Shown here piece after piece: positions 24,037-32,453 of a stretch of DNA of 64,000 bases; the first letter of the stretch is position 1; each line of letters starts with the position of its first letter. The translations under genes were made by a program, and so were the position numbers. The stretch lies in contig NZ_CP128540.1 of the NCBI RefSeq assembly GCF_021283545.2, positions 1,957,501 through 2,021,500 of the forward strand, read 5' to 3'. The notes beneath the pieces were generated by a model. The model saw only the letters and a list, made by a program, of their open reading frames with translations, had not been told where the DNA came from and did no database searches. The DNA comes from Pseudomonas alloputida. GTDB lineage: Bacteria; Pseudomonadota; Gammaproteobacteria; Pseudomonadales; Pseudomonadaceae.

Positions 24037-24333
24037 ATGGAAAAGAGAATGCCTCATTGCCCGCTGGAGCGGGTAAAAGCCCTGGCTGCGGCAAGGCGAA
24101 TCCGCCCTACGGGTGCTGCATTGAAAGGCGCCAAGGCGCTGGGAATGGATTTTCCGGGCATGCTTGAGGTGATCACCAGCTTGAAGCGCACTGATTTCTA
24201 CAAGAGCATGACCAGCCATATTGACCACCGGGTTTGGCAGGATGTGTATCGCCCGCTTACAGCAATTGGGTACGTTTATTTGAAATTGTCCGTGGTAGAC
24301 GACGTGCTCATCGTGTCTTTCAAGGAGTTGTAA
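24037..24333 (+). CDS. mqsR: MqsR mRNA interferase toxin
   Basis: The 98-aa RelE-fold toxin cuts mRNA at GCU in E. coli. The E. coli functional residues are all at identical numbers here: Lys 56 (in RTDFYKSMTS), Gln 68 (WQDVY), Tyr 81 and Lys 96 (SFKEL). The length equals the E. coli protein. It precedes its antitoxin gene by 2 bases, the toxin-first order typical of this family. Confidence 0.95.
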   Translation: MEKRMPHCPLERVKALAAARRIRPTGAALKGAKALGMDFPGMLEVITSLKRTDFYKSMTSHIDHRVWQDVYRPLTAIGYVYLKLSVVDDVLIVSFKEL

Positions 24334-24335
24334 CC

Positions 24336-24737
24336 ATGAGATGTCCAATATGCGGCGGCTCGGAGCTTGCACCTGACATTCAGGGCATGCCCTATAGCTA
24401 CAAAGGCGAGATGACAGTGATTCCTGAGGTAAGTGGCGATTACTGCTCCGCATGTGGTGAATGTGTACTGAGTCATGATGAAGCCATGCGCGTCAGTCAC
24501 TTGATGACGGCATTCGAGCGCCAGGTCAACGCAAATGTTGTGGATCCTTCCTTTATTGCCTCCATACGCAGAAAGTTCGACCTCGACCAGCGTGAAGCGG
24601 GGGAAATCTTCGGTGGTGGGGTCAATGCGTTCTCCCGTTATGAAAACGGCAAGACCACCCCGCCAGTGGCGTTGGTGAAACTGCTCAAGCTGCTGGATCG
24701 CCATCCAGAACTCTTTGAGGAAGTGCGTACTGCCTGA
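24336..24737 (+). CDS. mqsA: MqsA antitoxin, zinc-finger/HTH repressor
   Basis: The 133-aa protein has the MqsA two-domain layout. The N-terminal zinc-binding domain has Cys 3, Cys 6, Cys 37 and Cys 40 (MRCPIC, YCSAC). The C-terminal XRE-type helix-turn-helix includes DQREAGEIFGGGVNAFSRYE, where Asn 97 and Arg 101 match the DNA-contacting residues of E. coli MqsA. It neutralises MqsR and should repress the operon through the palindrome at 24014-24030. The start is the ATG two bases after the mqsR stop; the longer open frame upstream lies inside mqsR. Confidence 0.95.
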   Translation: MRCPICGGSELAPDIQGMPYSYKGEMTVIPEVSGDYCSACGECVLSHDEAMRVSHLMTAFERQVNANVVDPSFIASIRRKFDLDQREAGEIFGGGVNAFSRYENGKTTPPVALVKLLKLLDRHPELFEEVRTA

Positions 24738-24750
24738 TAATGGCAGCCAA

Positions 24751-24788
24751 CAAAAAGCCCCCGGCTCATGAGAACCGGGGGCTTTTTG
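24751..24788. terminator. Bidirectional terminator between mqsA and etfQO
   Basis: CAAAAAGCCCCCGG (24751-24764) pairs with CCGGGGGCTTTTTG (24775-24788) around a 10-base loop. A- and T-tracts serve both converging genes. Confidence 0.92.
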
Positions 24789-24808
24789 TTGCCGCAAGGG
24801 CAGGGGCC

Positions 24809-26473
24809 TTACATGTTCGGATAGTTCGGCCCGCCAGCGCCTTCAGGGGTGACCCAGGTGATGTTCTGGGCCGGGTCCTTGATGTCGCAGGTCTTGCAGT
24901 GCACGCAGTTCTGCGCGTTGATCTGGAAACGCTTGTTGCCGTCTTCCTGGGTGACCACTTCGTACACGCCGGCCGGGCAGTAGCGCTGGGCTGGCTCGTC
25001 GTACAGCGGCAGGTTGCTGGCGATCGGTACGCTCGGATCGGTCAGCTTCAGGTGGCAGGGTTGTTCCTCTTCGTGGTTGGTGCTGGAGAGGAATACCGAG
25101 CTGAGCTTGTCGAAGCTGAGCTTGCCGTCCGGTTTCGGGTAGTCGATCTTTTTCGAATCGGCGGCCAGCTTGAGGCAGGCATAGTCCGGCTTGGTGTCAT
25201 GCAGGGTGAACGGCAGCTTGCCACCGAACCAGTTCTGGTCGACATAGTTGAACGCCGCGCCCAGCAGCGGGCCGAACTTGTGCATGGCCGGGCCGAAGTT
25301 GCGGCTGGCGAACAGTTCTTCGTACAGCCAGCTGGCCTTGAAGGCGCTGACATAGCTGTTCAATTGATCGCCGCCTTCGCTACCGGCGATCAAAGCGTCG
25401 GCCACTGCTTCGGCGGCGAGCATGCCGGACTTCATCGCGGTATGGCTGCCCTTGATCTTGGCCACGTTCATGGTGCCCAGGTCGCAACCGATCAGCGCGC
25501 CACCATTGAAGACCATTTTCGGCAGCGAGTTGATGCCGCCCTTGGCCAAGGCGCGGGCGCCGTAGCTGATGCGCTTGCCGCCTTCGAGGTACTGGCTGAT
25601 CACCGGGTGGTGCTTGAGGCGCTGGAATTCGTCGAACGGCGACAGGTAGGGGTTGGCGTAGGACAGGTCGACGATCAGGCCGACCACCACCTGGTTGTTT
25701 TCCAGGTGATAAAGGAACGAGCCACCGGTGTTTTCCTTGGCCACCACGTCCAGCGGCCAGCCGGCGGTGTGCACCACCAGGCCTTGCTCGTGCTTGGCCG
25801 GGTCGATTTCCCAGATTTCCTTCAAGCCGATGCCGTAGTGCTGGACGTCGGACTCGCTGTCGAGGTTGAAGCGCTTGATCAGCTGCTTGCCGATATGCCC
25901 ACGGCAGCCTTCGGCGAACAGGGTGTACTTGGCACGCAGTTCCATGCCCGGGGTATACAGGCCGTCTTTCGGGTTGCCTTCGCGGTCGACACCGAGGTCG
26001 CCGGTGACGATGCCGCGAACCACGCCGTTGTCGTCGAACAGCGCTTCCTGGGCGGCGAAGCCCGGGTAGATTTCCACGCCGAGGTTTTCGGCCTGCTGGG
26101 CCAGCCAGCGGCACAGGTTGCCCAGCGAGATGATGTAGTTGCCATGGTTGTGCATGGTCTTGGGCACGAACAGGTCAGGCACCTTGGTCGCGCTGCCGGC
26201 ATCCTTGAGTACGTAGATGTCGTCGCGCTTCACTTCGGTGTTCAGCGGTGCACCGAGCTCTTTCCAGTCGGGGAACAGCTCGTTCAGGGCGCGGGGCTCG
26301 AACACTGCGCCAGAGAGGATGTGGGCGCCGACTTCAGAGCCTTTCTCCACCACGCAGACGCTGATTTCGCTACCGGCTTCGGCGGCCTTCTGCTTCAGGC
26401 GGCAGGCGGCGGACAGGCCCGCCGGGCCGGCGCCGACGATGACCACGTCGAATTCCATGTATTCGCGTTCCAC
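24809..26473 (-). CDS. etfD: Electron transfer flavoprotein:ubiquinone oxidoreductase
   Basis: The 554-aa membrane-associated flavoprotein passes electrons from ETF to ubiquinone. It has an N-terminal FAD fold (VVIVGAGPAGLSAACRL), an internal GCDLGTMNVAKIKGSHTAMKSG stretch, and a C-terminal 4Fe-4S site (CVHCKTCDIKDPAQ plus an earlier Cys in AQRYCPAG). The start is taken as GTG at 26473, preceded by AGGAG at eight bases; an ATG five codons in and one seven codons upstream are less well placed. It is divergent from etfBA, which encodes its electron donor. The gene is also called etfQO. Confidence 0.93.
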   Translation of the reverse strand: MEREYMEFDVVIVGAGPAGLSAACRLKQKAAEAGSEISVCVVEKGSEVGAHILSGAVFEPRALNELFPDWKELGAPLNTEVKRDDIYVLKDAGSATKVPDLFVPKTMHNHGNYIISLGNLCRWLAQQAENLGVEIYPGFAAQEALFDDNGVVRGIVTGDLGVDREGNPKDGLYTPGMELRAKYTLFAEGCRGHIGKQLIKRFNLDSESDVQHYGIGLKEIWEIDPAKHEQGLVVHTAGWPLDVVAKENTGGSFLYHLENNQVVVGLIVDLSYANPYLSPFDEFQRLKHHPVISQYLEGGKRISYGARALAKGGINSLPKMVFNGGALIGCDLGTMNVAKIKGSHTAMKSGMLAAEAVADALIAGSEGGDQLNSYVSAFKASWLYEELFASRNFGPAMHKFGPLLGAAFNYVDQNWFGGKLPFTLHDTKPDYACLKLAADSKKIDYPKPDGKLSFDKLSSVFLSSTNHEEEQPCHLKLTDPSVPIASNLPLYDEPAQRYCPAGVYEVVTQEDGNKRFQINAQNCVHCKTCDIKDPAQNITWVTPEGAGGPNYPNM

Positions 26474-26606
26474 TGGTTCTCTCCTACTCATCAAGGCTCG
26501 TGCTGTTGCTTTGTCTTATGGGTGCGGGGCATTCGCAGCGGTTCTACGCAACGGCGGAACTGTAGCTGGGCAAATGACGGACTACACCGTTTTGTCTTGG
26601 CCGCGC

Positions 26607-26635
26607 ATTATATCTACACCACTTGGCGGGTCCAA
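26607..26635 (-). promoter_or_regulatory. Probable sigma-70 promoter of etfQO
   Basis: On the minus strand TTGGAC (26635-26630), 17 bases, and a consensus TATAAT (26612-26607) lie about 135 bases upstream of the etfQO start. Confidence 0.65.
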
Positions 26636-26637
26636 TA

Positions 26638-26651
26638 CAAACGTTTGTTTG
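26638..26651. promoter_or_regulatory. PsrA-type operator between etfQO and etfBA
   Basis: CAAAC-GTTT-GTTTG matches the Pseudomonas PsrA consensus [C/G]AAAC-N2-4-GTTT[G/C] exactly. It ends 2 bases from the -35 of etfQO and covers a possible etfB -35 (TTGTTT, 26645-26650; -10 TAAAAT, 26669-26674). PsrA senses fatty acids, and ETF takes electrons from acyl-CoA dehydrogenases, so the link is plausible. Confidence 0.6.
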
Positions 26652-27026
26652 AATTTGCCGCAGGCCAGTAAAATCACAGGAACGCGGCTGGAGGGTGACC
26701 GATTTGCCGTATTGACCGGAATGGGTGTTACGGTCAAGATACGAGCGGTTTTACGTTCGCCGTAGGCTTGCAGCCGGGCGCAGGTACACCTCTAAAGACC
26801 AGGTGTGGAGCAGGGTTTTGCGGGCTTAGGTCGGTTTGTAGTGGAGTTTACACGCCACGACAGGAAATGACCCGTGAGGATTTGTCGCAAGAGTCCGAAC
26901 AAGACTGTTTGGTCACTGTGAAGTTGCTGCCTCCCGATACGTTTTTAGAGGTGCCCTTGTACCCACGCGCATCGCTGGGCTCTGCCCCAGGCGACTATCT
27001 ATTCACCGGAGAGTAACGAGGAATCC

Positions 27027-27776
27027 ATGAAGGTTCTTGTAGCTGTCAAACGAGTGGTCGACTACAACGTCAAGGTTCGCGTCAAAGCGGACAACTCCGG
27101 CGTCGACCTTGCTAACGTCAAGATGTCCATGAACCCCTTCTGCGAAATCGCCGTGGAAGAAGCCGTACGCCTGAAGGAAAAAGGCGTTGCGACCGAGATC
27201 GTCGTGGTTTCCGTCGGCCCGACCACTGCCCAGGAGCAACTGCGTACTGCCCTGGCCCTGGGTGCCGACCGTGCCATCCTGGTAGAAGCCGCTGACGAAC
27301 TGAACTCCCTGGCCGTGGCCAAGGCGCTGAAGGCCGTTGTCGACAAGGAGCAGCCGCAGCTGGTCATCCTCGGCAAGCAGGCCATCGACAGTGACAACAA
27401 CCAGACCGGCCAGATGCTGGCCGCGCTGACTGGCTTCGCCCAGGGTACCTTTGCGTCCAAGGTCGAAGTCGCTGGCGACAAGCTTAATGTCACCCGTGAA
27501 ATCGATGGCGGCCTGCAGACCGTTGCACTGAACCTGCCTGCGATCGTCACCACCGACCTGCGCCTGAACGAGCCACGCTACGCGTCGCTGCCGAACATCA
27601 TGAAGGCCAAGAAGAAGCCGCTGGAGACTGTTACTCCAGACGCACTGGGCGTTTCCCTCGCCTCCACCAACAAGACCGTGAAGGTTGAAGCCCCGGCTGC
27701 CCGCAGCGCGGGCATCAAGGTCAAATCGGTGGCCGAACTGGTCGAGAAGCTGAAGAACGAAGCGAAGGTAATCTAA
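27027..27776 (+). CDS. etfB: Electron transfer flavoprotein beta subunit
   Basis: The 249-aa protein starts [19 protein letters not shown] and carries the beta-subunit features [23 protein letters not shown] and the AMP/flavin-contact stretch [18 protein letters not shown]. It forms the soluble ETF dimer that collects electrons from acyl-CoA and amino-acid dehydrogenases and passes them to EtfQO. etfA follows with no gap. Confidence 0.95.
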   Translation: MKVLVAVKRVVDYNVKVRVKADNSGVDLANVKMSMNPFCEIAVEEAVRLKEKGVATEIVVVSVGPTTAQEQLRTALALGADRAILVEAADELNSLAVAKALKAVVDKEQPQLVILGKQAIDSDNNQTGQMLAALTGFAQGTFASKVEVAGDKLNVTREIDGGLQTVALNLPAIVTTDLRLNEPRYASLPNIMKAKKKPLETVTPDALGVSLASTNKTVKVEAPAARSAGIKVKSVAELVEKLKNEAKVI

Positions 27777-28706
27777 ATGACTATCCTGGTTGTCGCTGAA
27801 TACGAGGCCGGCGCCGTAGCCCCGGCCACCCTGAACACTGTCGCTGCAGCCGCCAAGATCGGTGGTGATGTGCACGTCCTGGTCGCTGGCCAGAACGTCG
27901 GTGGCGTTGCCGAATCCGCTGCCAAGATCGCCGGCGTTGCCAAGGTGCTGGTGGCTGATAACGCCGCCTACGCCCACGTCCTGCCGGAAAACGTCGCGCC
28001 GCTGATCGTCGAGCTGGCCAAGGGTTACAGCCATGTGCTGGCCCCGGCTACCACCAACGGCAAGAACATCCTGCCACGGGTTGCCGCGCTGCTGGACGTG
28101 GACCAGATCTCCGAGATCATCTCGGTCGAGTCCGCCGACACCTTCAAGCGCCCGATCTACGCGGGTAATGCTATTGCCACCGTGCAATCGAGTGCGGCCA
28201 TCAAGGTGATCACCGTGCGTACCACCGGCTTCGACGCCGTGGCCGCCGAAGGTGGTTCGGCTGCCGTCGAGGCTGTTGGCGCTGCGCACAACGCCGGTAT
28301 TTCGGCTTTCGTTGGCGAAGAGCTGGCCAAGTCCGACCGCCCAGAGCTGACCGCTGCCAAAATCGTCGTTTCCGGCGGCCGTGGCATGGGTAACGGTGAC
28401 AACTTCAAGCACCTGTACAGCCTGGCCGACAAGCTCGGCGCTGCGGTTGGTGCTTCGCGCGCCGCAGTCGACGCAGGCTTCGTGCCGAACGACATGCAGG
28501 TCGGCCAGACCGGCAAGATCGTTGCGCCACAGCTGTACATCGCCGTCGGTATCTCCGGCGCGATCCAGCACCTGGCCGGCATGAAAGACTCCAAAGTGAT
28601 CGTGGCGATCAACAAGGACGAAGAAGCGCCGATCTTCCAGGTGGCCGACTACGGCCTGGTCGCTGACCTGTTCGAAGCGGTTCCGGAGCTGGAAAAGCTG
28701 GTCTGA
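27777..28706 (+). CDS. etfA: Electron transfer flavoprotein alpha subunit
   Basis: The 309-aa protein has the alpha-subunit FAD-binding C-terminal half: [35 protein letters not shown], and [19 protein letters not shown] with NKDEEAPIF. Its ATG directly follows the etfB stop codon. Confidence 0.95.
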   Translation: MTILVVAEYEAGAVAPATLNTVAAAAKIGGDVHVLVAGQNVGGVAESAAKIAGVAKVLVADNAAYAHVLPENVAPLIVELAKGYSHVLAPATTNGKNILPRVAALLDVDQISEIISVESADTFKRPIYAGNAIATVQSSAAIKVITVRTTGFDAVAAEGGSAAVEAVGAAHNAGISAFVGEELAKSDRPELTAAKIVVSGGRGMGNGDNFKHLYSLADKLGAAVGASRAAVDAGFVPNDMQVGQTGKIVAPQLYIAVGISGAIQHLAGMKDSKVIVAINKDEEAPIFQVADYGLVADLFEAVPELEKLV

Positions 28707-28728
28707 TCCGCCTGCTTCACTTATAAAG

Positions 28729-28760
28729 AACCCGGCCCTCGTTTTGAGGGTCGGGTTTTT
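28729..28760 (+). terminator. Terminator after etfA
   Basis: AACCCGGCCCTC and GAGGGTCGGGTT form a 12-bp stem with one G-U pair around GTTTT, followed by a T-tract. Confidence 0.9.
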
Positions 28761-28781
28761 TTATGGCTTGAGGGGTGAGGG

Positions 28782-29603
28782 ATGACGTTGCGCGGAACGG
28801 GCAGGGTGCTGGCATGTGTGGCGCTGTTGGTGTCACCACTGGCCATGGCCGCAGGCAAGTGCGAGCGCCTGGTGGCGACCGGTAGCCCAGATGCGCCGCC
28901 CTATTCGTGGCAAGACCCGAAAGACCCCGGGCACCTGATTGGCGCCAACGTCGACCTGTTGCGCCAGGTGGCTGGCGAACTGGGTGTGAAGGTCGAGGTG
29001 CTGAGTGCCGGTCGCCGTGATCAGGCGCTGGAAGAGGTGCGCAGTGGGCGCATGGACCTGCTGCTCGACACCCCCTTGCAGGTGGAGCAACTGACCGCGC
29101 TGGACTACATCCATCCGCCGTTGCAGCTCAATGAGTACCTGGTGTGGACCCGCCATGATGCAGCGGTGACCTTTGATGGCCCGGCCGATCTGGCCAGATA
29201 CCAGGGCAGTTTGTCCGAGCGTGCACGCCTGACCCCGGCCTTTACTGCGTTCGCCAAGGCCCAGCTCAAGCTGGTGCCGGCGCAAAACCTGACCCAGGCC
29301 TTTCAGAAACTGGTACTCGGCCAGGTGGACTATGTGCTGGCTGGCCGTTACTCCGGTATGGCCATGGCCCAGAGCCTCGGCATGAGCAATGACCTCATAG
29401 CCCGCGGCTTGCCGGTGGACAGGCCGGGCCTGTACCTGGCGCTGTCGCACAACTCGGCGTGTAATGACAGCTGGTTGCGTGGGCAATTGGCAAAAAAACT
29501 GACAGAATTGCCGATCTCTGGTGCATCCGAAGCTGTGCTGCAACGAAATGTCGAGCGCTGGAAAGCGCAGATGCAGGTACCGGCGGACGCCCCCAAACAC
29601 TAG
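28782..29603 (+). CDS. Periplasmic solute-binding protein, amino-acid family 3 type
   Basis: The 273-aa protein has a signal peptide (VLACVALLVSPLAMAAG, cut near residue 24). The bacterial extracellular solute-binding fold follows: GSPDAPPYSWQDPKDPG near the start, then GANVDLLRQVAGELGVKVEV, GRMDLLLDTPL and GQVDYVLAGRYSGM. No ABC permease or ATPase gene is nearby, so it is an orphan binding protein, perhaps a sensor or a part borrowed by another transporter. The ligand is unknown. It is the first of three closely spaced genes. Confidence 0.8.
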   Translation: MTLRGTGRVLACVALLVSPLAMAAGKCERLVATGSPDAPPYSWQDPKDPGHLIGANVDLLRQVAGELGVKVEVLSAGRRDQALEEVRSGRMDLLLDTPLQVEQLTALDYIHPPLQLNEYLVWTRHDAAVTFDGPADLARYQGSLSERARLTPAFTAFAKAQLKLVPAQNLTQAFQKLVLGQVDYVLAGRYSGMAMAQSLGMSNDLIARGLPVDRPGLYLALSHNSACNDSWLRGQLAKKLTELPISGASEAVLQRNVERWKAQMQVPADAPKH

Positions 29604-29612
29604 GAAGATTGC

Positions 29613-29966
29613 GTGAGAACCCAACCACTAATCCTTGCCCTGGCCGTGCTCGGCCTGGCTGGCTGCGCCAATGATCCGGCCCCTGAAGAGCAGATGCGCA
29701 TTTCCGAACAGGCACTGGACCAGGCCAAGGCCGTCGGCGCCACTGAGCAGGTCGAAACGCTGAAACTGGCTGAAGACAAGCTGGCCCGCGCCAAGTCCAA
29801 CATGCTTACCCAGGACTACCGCGATGCGCGCATGCGCGCTGAGCAAGCCGAGCTGGATGCGCGCCTGGCCGAGGCCCAGGTGCTGAACCAGAAGAGCGAA
29901 GAGCAGCTGCAGGTGCTGCAGTCGCGGGTCAAGCGCTTGCGCAAGCAACTGGAGGTGCAGCCATGA
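29613..29966 (+). CDS. Small DUF4398-type lipoprotein
   Basis: The 117-aa lipoprotein (lipobox LAGC, Cys near residue 18) is followed by an almost wholly helical, Ala/Glu/Gln-rich coiled-coil region (about 25-115). It starts at GTG 29613 with AGGAAG upstream, 9 bases after the binding-protein gene, and overlaps the OmpA-like gene by 4 bases (ATGA). I take it for a member of the DUF4398 family. Its function is unknown, probably envelope-related with its OmpA-like partner. Confidence 0.8.
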   Translation: MRTQPLILALAVLGLAGCANDPAPEEQMRISEQALDQAKAVGATEQVETLKLAEDKLARAKSNMLTQDYRDARMRAEQAELDARLAEAQVLNQKSEEQLQVLQSRVKRLRKQLEVQP

Positions 29967-30775
29967 TCCGTCGTACGCCTTTGGCTGCACTGGCATTGCT
30001 GGCGCTGACGGCAGGTTTGCAAGGTTGCGCCAGTCAGCGCAGCAGTGCCGCGCTGGATGAGGCCACCGTTGCCTTCCAGGGGGTCAAAGATGATTCCGAT
30101 GTGCTGCGCAGCGCGCCGCGTGACGTGATTCGGGCGGGTGAGTCGCTGGCTCGCGCCGAGCGCCTGTCCAGTTACATCGGCACCGGTTCCGATGTGCGGC
30201 ATTATGCTTACCTCAGCCAGCGCTACAGCGAGATTGCCCGCGAGCATGCCAAGCTGGCGCTGAACCAGGAGCGCCAGGCCAAGCTCGACCTGGAGCGCCA
30301 GCGCCTGCAGCTGGCCTTGCGTGAGGCCAAACTGGCCAGCGTGCAGCAGCAGGGCAAGTGGGTCGAGTCGCAGATTGCCGCGTTGGCTTCGGAGCAGGCC
30401 GACCGTGGCTTGGTGATGACCTTGGGCGATGTGCTGTTCGATACCGGCAGTGCCGACCTGAAGAACTCGGCCAGCCGGACTGTGCTCAAGCTGGTGCAGT
30501 TCCTGCAGCTCAACCCGCGCCGGGTAGTGCGTATTGAGGGCTATACCGACAGTACTGGCGCGGGCGAGGAGAATCTCAAGCTGTCGCGCGACCGGGCGCA
30601 GTCCGTGGCTGACATGCTTGTGGACCTGGGCATCGACGAAAAGCGCCTGCAGGTTGAAGGCTATGGCGACCAGTACCCGATCGAGGCCAATGCTTCGGAG
30701 CGGGGCAGGGCGCAGAACCGTCGGGTGGAGATCGTATTCTCCGATGACAAGGGGCGGCTCGCACCGGCGCGCTGA
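29963..30775 (+). CDS. OmpA-family lipoprotein with N-terminal DUF4398 region
   Basis: The 270-aa protein has a lipobox (LQGC, Cys near residue 22), a helical DUF4398-like segment (about 30-140) and a C-terminal OmpA peptidoglycan-binding domain: GDVLFDTGSADLKNSASRTV, then RIEGYTDSTGAGEENLKLSRDRAQSV and GDQYPIEANASERGRAQNRRVEI. The domain should tether outer membrane and cell wall. It is translationally coupled to the preceding lipoprotein gene, whose helical part resembles its own N-terminal half. Confidence 0.88.
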   Translation: MIRRTPLAALALLALTAGLQGCASQRSSAALDEATVAFQGVKDDSDVLRSAPRDVIRAGESLARAERLSSYIGTGSDVRHYAYLSQRYSEIAREHAKLALNQERQAKLDLERQRLQLALREAKLASVQQQGKWVESQIAALASEQADRGLVMTLGDVLFDTGSADLKNSASRTVLKLVQFLQLNPRRVVRIEGYTDSTGAGEENLKLSRDRAQSVADMLVDLGIDEKRLQVEGYGDQYPIEANASERGRAQNRRVEIVFSDDKGRLAPAR

Positions 30776-30789
30776 GTCTTGTAGAAATG

Positions 30790-30810
30790 GGCCGCTTTGC
30801 GGCCTGTTTT
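30790..30810 (+). terminator. Terminator after the OmpA-like gene
   Basis: GGCCGC-TTT-GCGGCC forms a perfect 6-bp stem, followed by TGTTTT. Confidence 0.65.
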
Positions 30811-30861
30811 ATGTCGGTTTAATCGTTTCGATAGCTGTCACGCTGTTGTATTGTCGACTAC

Positions 30862-30891
30862 GTTGCAATCTGTCCCAGTACACTTTGCAAC
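30862..30891. promoter_or_regulatory. Candidate operator of the MocR-type regulator
   Basis: GTTGCAA (30862-30868) and TTGCAAC (30885-30891) form a perfect inverted repeat with a 16-base spacer, 56 bases before the regulator start. Its position suits autoregulation. Confidence 0.5.
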
Positions 30892-30946
30892 TGTTACGGT
30901 ATCCTCTACCGTCAGTGACCCGTACAAGAACAACGAGCATGTCGAC

Positions 30947-32389
30947 ATGACCAACCTGCTGCTGTACCAGCGTATCGCCCAGCAACTGGCCGATGATATC
31001 CGTCGCGGTGTCTACCAGCCAGGCGAGCGGGTACCCTCCGTGCGCAAGATGAGCGCCCAGCTCAATGTCAGCCATGCCACGGTGTTGCAGGCCTATGCCA
31101 ATCTCGAGGACCAAGGGCTTATCCGGGCGCGGCCGCAGTCTGGCTATTACGTGCACCAGACCCCTGCCTTGACCGCGCAAACCCCCGACATCGCTCGGGT
31201 GGAGCGCCCGGGCCTGGTCACGCGCGCCAGCATCATCCAGCAGGTGCTGACTGAGGCGCGCCGCGATGGTGTGTTCCCGTTTGGTGCTGCTGTGCCGCAT
31301 GTCGACTACCTGCCAGTGCGCGCCCTGCATCAGCAAATCGCCAAGGTGACGCGCTTTCATAGCCCGCGCGCCTTCAGTTACATGTTCAGCCCCGGTTTCG
31401 AGCCGCTGCGCCGACAGATCGCCATACGCATGCGCGATGCCGGCGTGCTGGTCGACCCGCGCGAAGTGATCGTGACCCATGGGTGTGTCGATGCCCTGCA
31501 GATGTCGCTGCGGGTGCTGACCCGCCCAGGTGACCTGATCGCCGCCGAGTCACCGACCTACTACGGCTTGCTGCAGCTGGCTGACCTGCTGGGTTTGAAA
31601 GTGATCGAAATCCCCAGTGACCCGTCCACCGGTATCAGCCTCGAAGCCTTGCAACTGGCGGCTAACCAATGGTCGATCAAGGCGCTGGTGCTCACTGCCC
31701 GCTTGAGCAATCCGCTGGGCGGCACCGTTCCCGAAGAGCGGCAAAAGCAATTGCTGCGCCTGGCCTCGGACTTCGATATCCAGATCATCGAGGATGACAT
31801 CTACGGTGAGCTGATGTTCGAGCAAGGCAAGACCAAGGCGCTGAAGGCGTTCGACCGGCTGGACCGGGTGATCTACTGTTCGAGCTTCTCCAAGACCCTG
31901 TCCCCTGGCGTGCGGGTGGGCTGGATGATCGCAGGGCGTTACCAGGACGAGATTCAGCGCCTGCAGACTTTTACCACCCACTCGGCCTGTAGCGTGACGC
32001 AGATGGGCGTGGCAGCCTACCTGGAAAATGGCGGCTACGACCGGCATCTGCGCTACATACGCCAGGAATATCGCAAGAACCTCAGTGCCTACCAGCTGGC
32101 AGTGCAGCAGCACTTCCCCGAGGGTACCCAGATGACCCGGCCGACAGGCGGCTTCATCCTCTGGGTGAGCCTGCCCGGTCGGGTCAATACCCAGGAGCTG
32201 CATGTGCGCGCGCTGGAGCAGGGCATCAGCATTGCACCAGGACTGATATTCAGTAACACAGAGCAGTTCAACCACTGTGTCCGACTCAATTGCGGCATAC
32301 CTTGGAATAAAGAGGCCGAGCGGGCTGTGATTACGCTCGGTTTGCTGGCGCAGCAGTTGTGCAGGGAGACTGCGGTCACGCTGTTGTAA
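30947..32389 (+). CDS. MocR-type transcriptional regulator (GntR HTH plus aminotransferase domain)
   Basis: The 480-aa protein fuses a GntR winged helix (residues 1-70: QQLADDIRRGVYQPGERVPSVRKMS, then HATVLQAYANLEDQGLI) to a class I aminotransferase fold. The aminotransferase part has the PLP features VTHGCVDALQMSLRVL, a short NPLGG-type turn (LSNPLGGTVPEERQ), and the Schiff-base Lys in YCSSFSKTLSPGVRVGW. MocR proteins use PLP to sense an amine or amino acid. I chose the ATG at 30947; the open frame runs 50 codons further upstream, but that part has no family likeness and covers the promoter repeat. The target genes are not evident from the neighbours. Confidence 0.88.
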   Translation: MTNLLLYQRIAQQLADDIRRGVYQPGERVPSVRKMSAQLNVSHATVLQAYANLEDQGLIRARPQSGYYVHQTPALTAQTPDIARVERPGLVTRASIIQQVLTEARRDGVFPFGAAVPHVDYLPVRALHQQIAKVTRFHSPRAFSYMFSPGFEPLRRQIAIRMRDAGVLVDPREVIVTHGCVDALQMSLRVLTRPGDLIAAESPTYYGLLQLADLLGLKVIEIPSDPSTGISLEALQLAANQWSIKALVLTARLSNPLGGTVPEERQKQLLRLASDFDIQIIEDDIYGELMFEQGKTKALKAFDRLDRVIYCSSFSKTLSPGVRVGWMIAGRYQDEIQRLQTFTTHSACSVTQMGVAAYLENGGYDRHLRYIRQEYRKNLSAYQLAVQQHFPEGTQMTRPTGGFILWVSLPGRVNTQELHVRALEQGISIAPGLIFSNTEQFNHCVRLNCGIPWNKEAERAVITLGLLAQQLCRETAVTLL

Positions 32390-32401
32390 GGCTTGCAAGC
32401 C
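32390..32401. repeat. Palindrome at the end of the regulator gene
   Basis: GGCTTGCAAGCC is a perfect 12-base palindrome directly after the stop codon. A near-identical GGGCTTGCAAGCCC lies in the sdhC leader (35561-35574). Confidence 0.4.
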
Positions 32402-32453
32402 GCCTGTGGAACAGGGAGCATAGGCATTTTTCCTGCCAGTCTGTCCATTTGCC

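Larger units (their letters stand above)
26474..27026. other. etfQO/etfBA divergent intergenic region
   Basis: This 553-base gap holds the etfQO promoter, a PsrA-type operator, a possible etfB promoter overlapping that operator, and a leader of about 350 bases before etfB. An open frame of 82 codons at 26768-27016 has no recognisable domain or convincing ribosome binding site, and I do not call it. TTGACCG (26712-26718) and CGGTCAA (26731-26737) form a perfect inverted repeat in the leader, with another TGACCG at 26696-26701. Confidence 0.6.

Noticed and set aside
24740..26671. A 643-codon open frame opposite etfQO
   Set aside because: It begins inside the mqsA terminator and runs antisense to etfQO.
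26768..27016. An 82-codon open frame before etfB
   Set aside because: There is no domain, no good ribosome binding site, and it lies in a regulatory gap. A short leader peptide cannot be excluded.
30797..30946. A 50-codon N-terminal extension of the MocR-type regulator
   Set aside because: The extension has no GntR likeness and spans the preceding terminator and the inverted-repeat operator.
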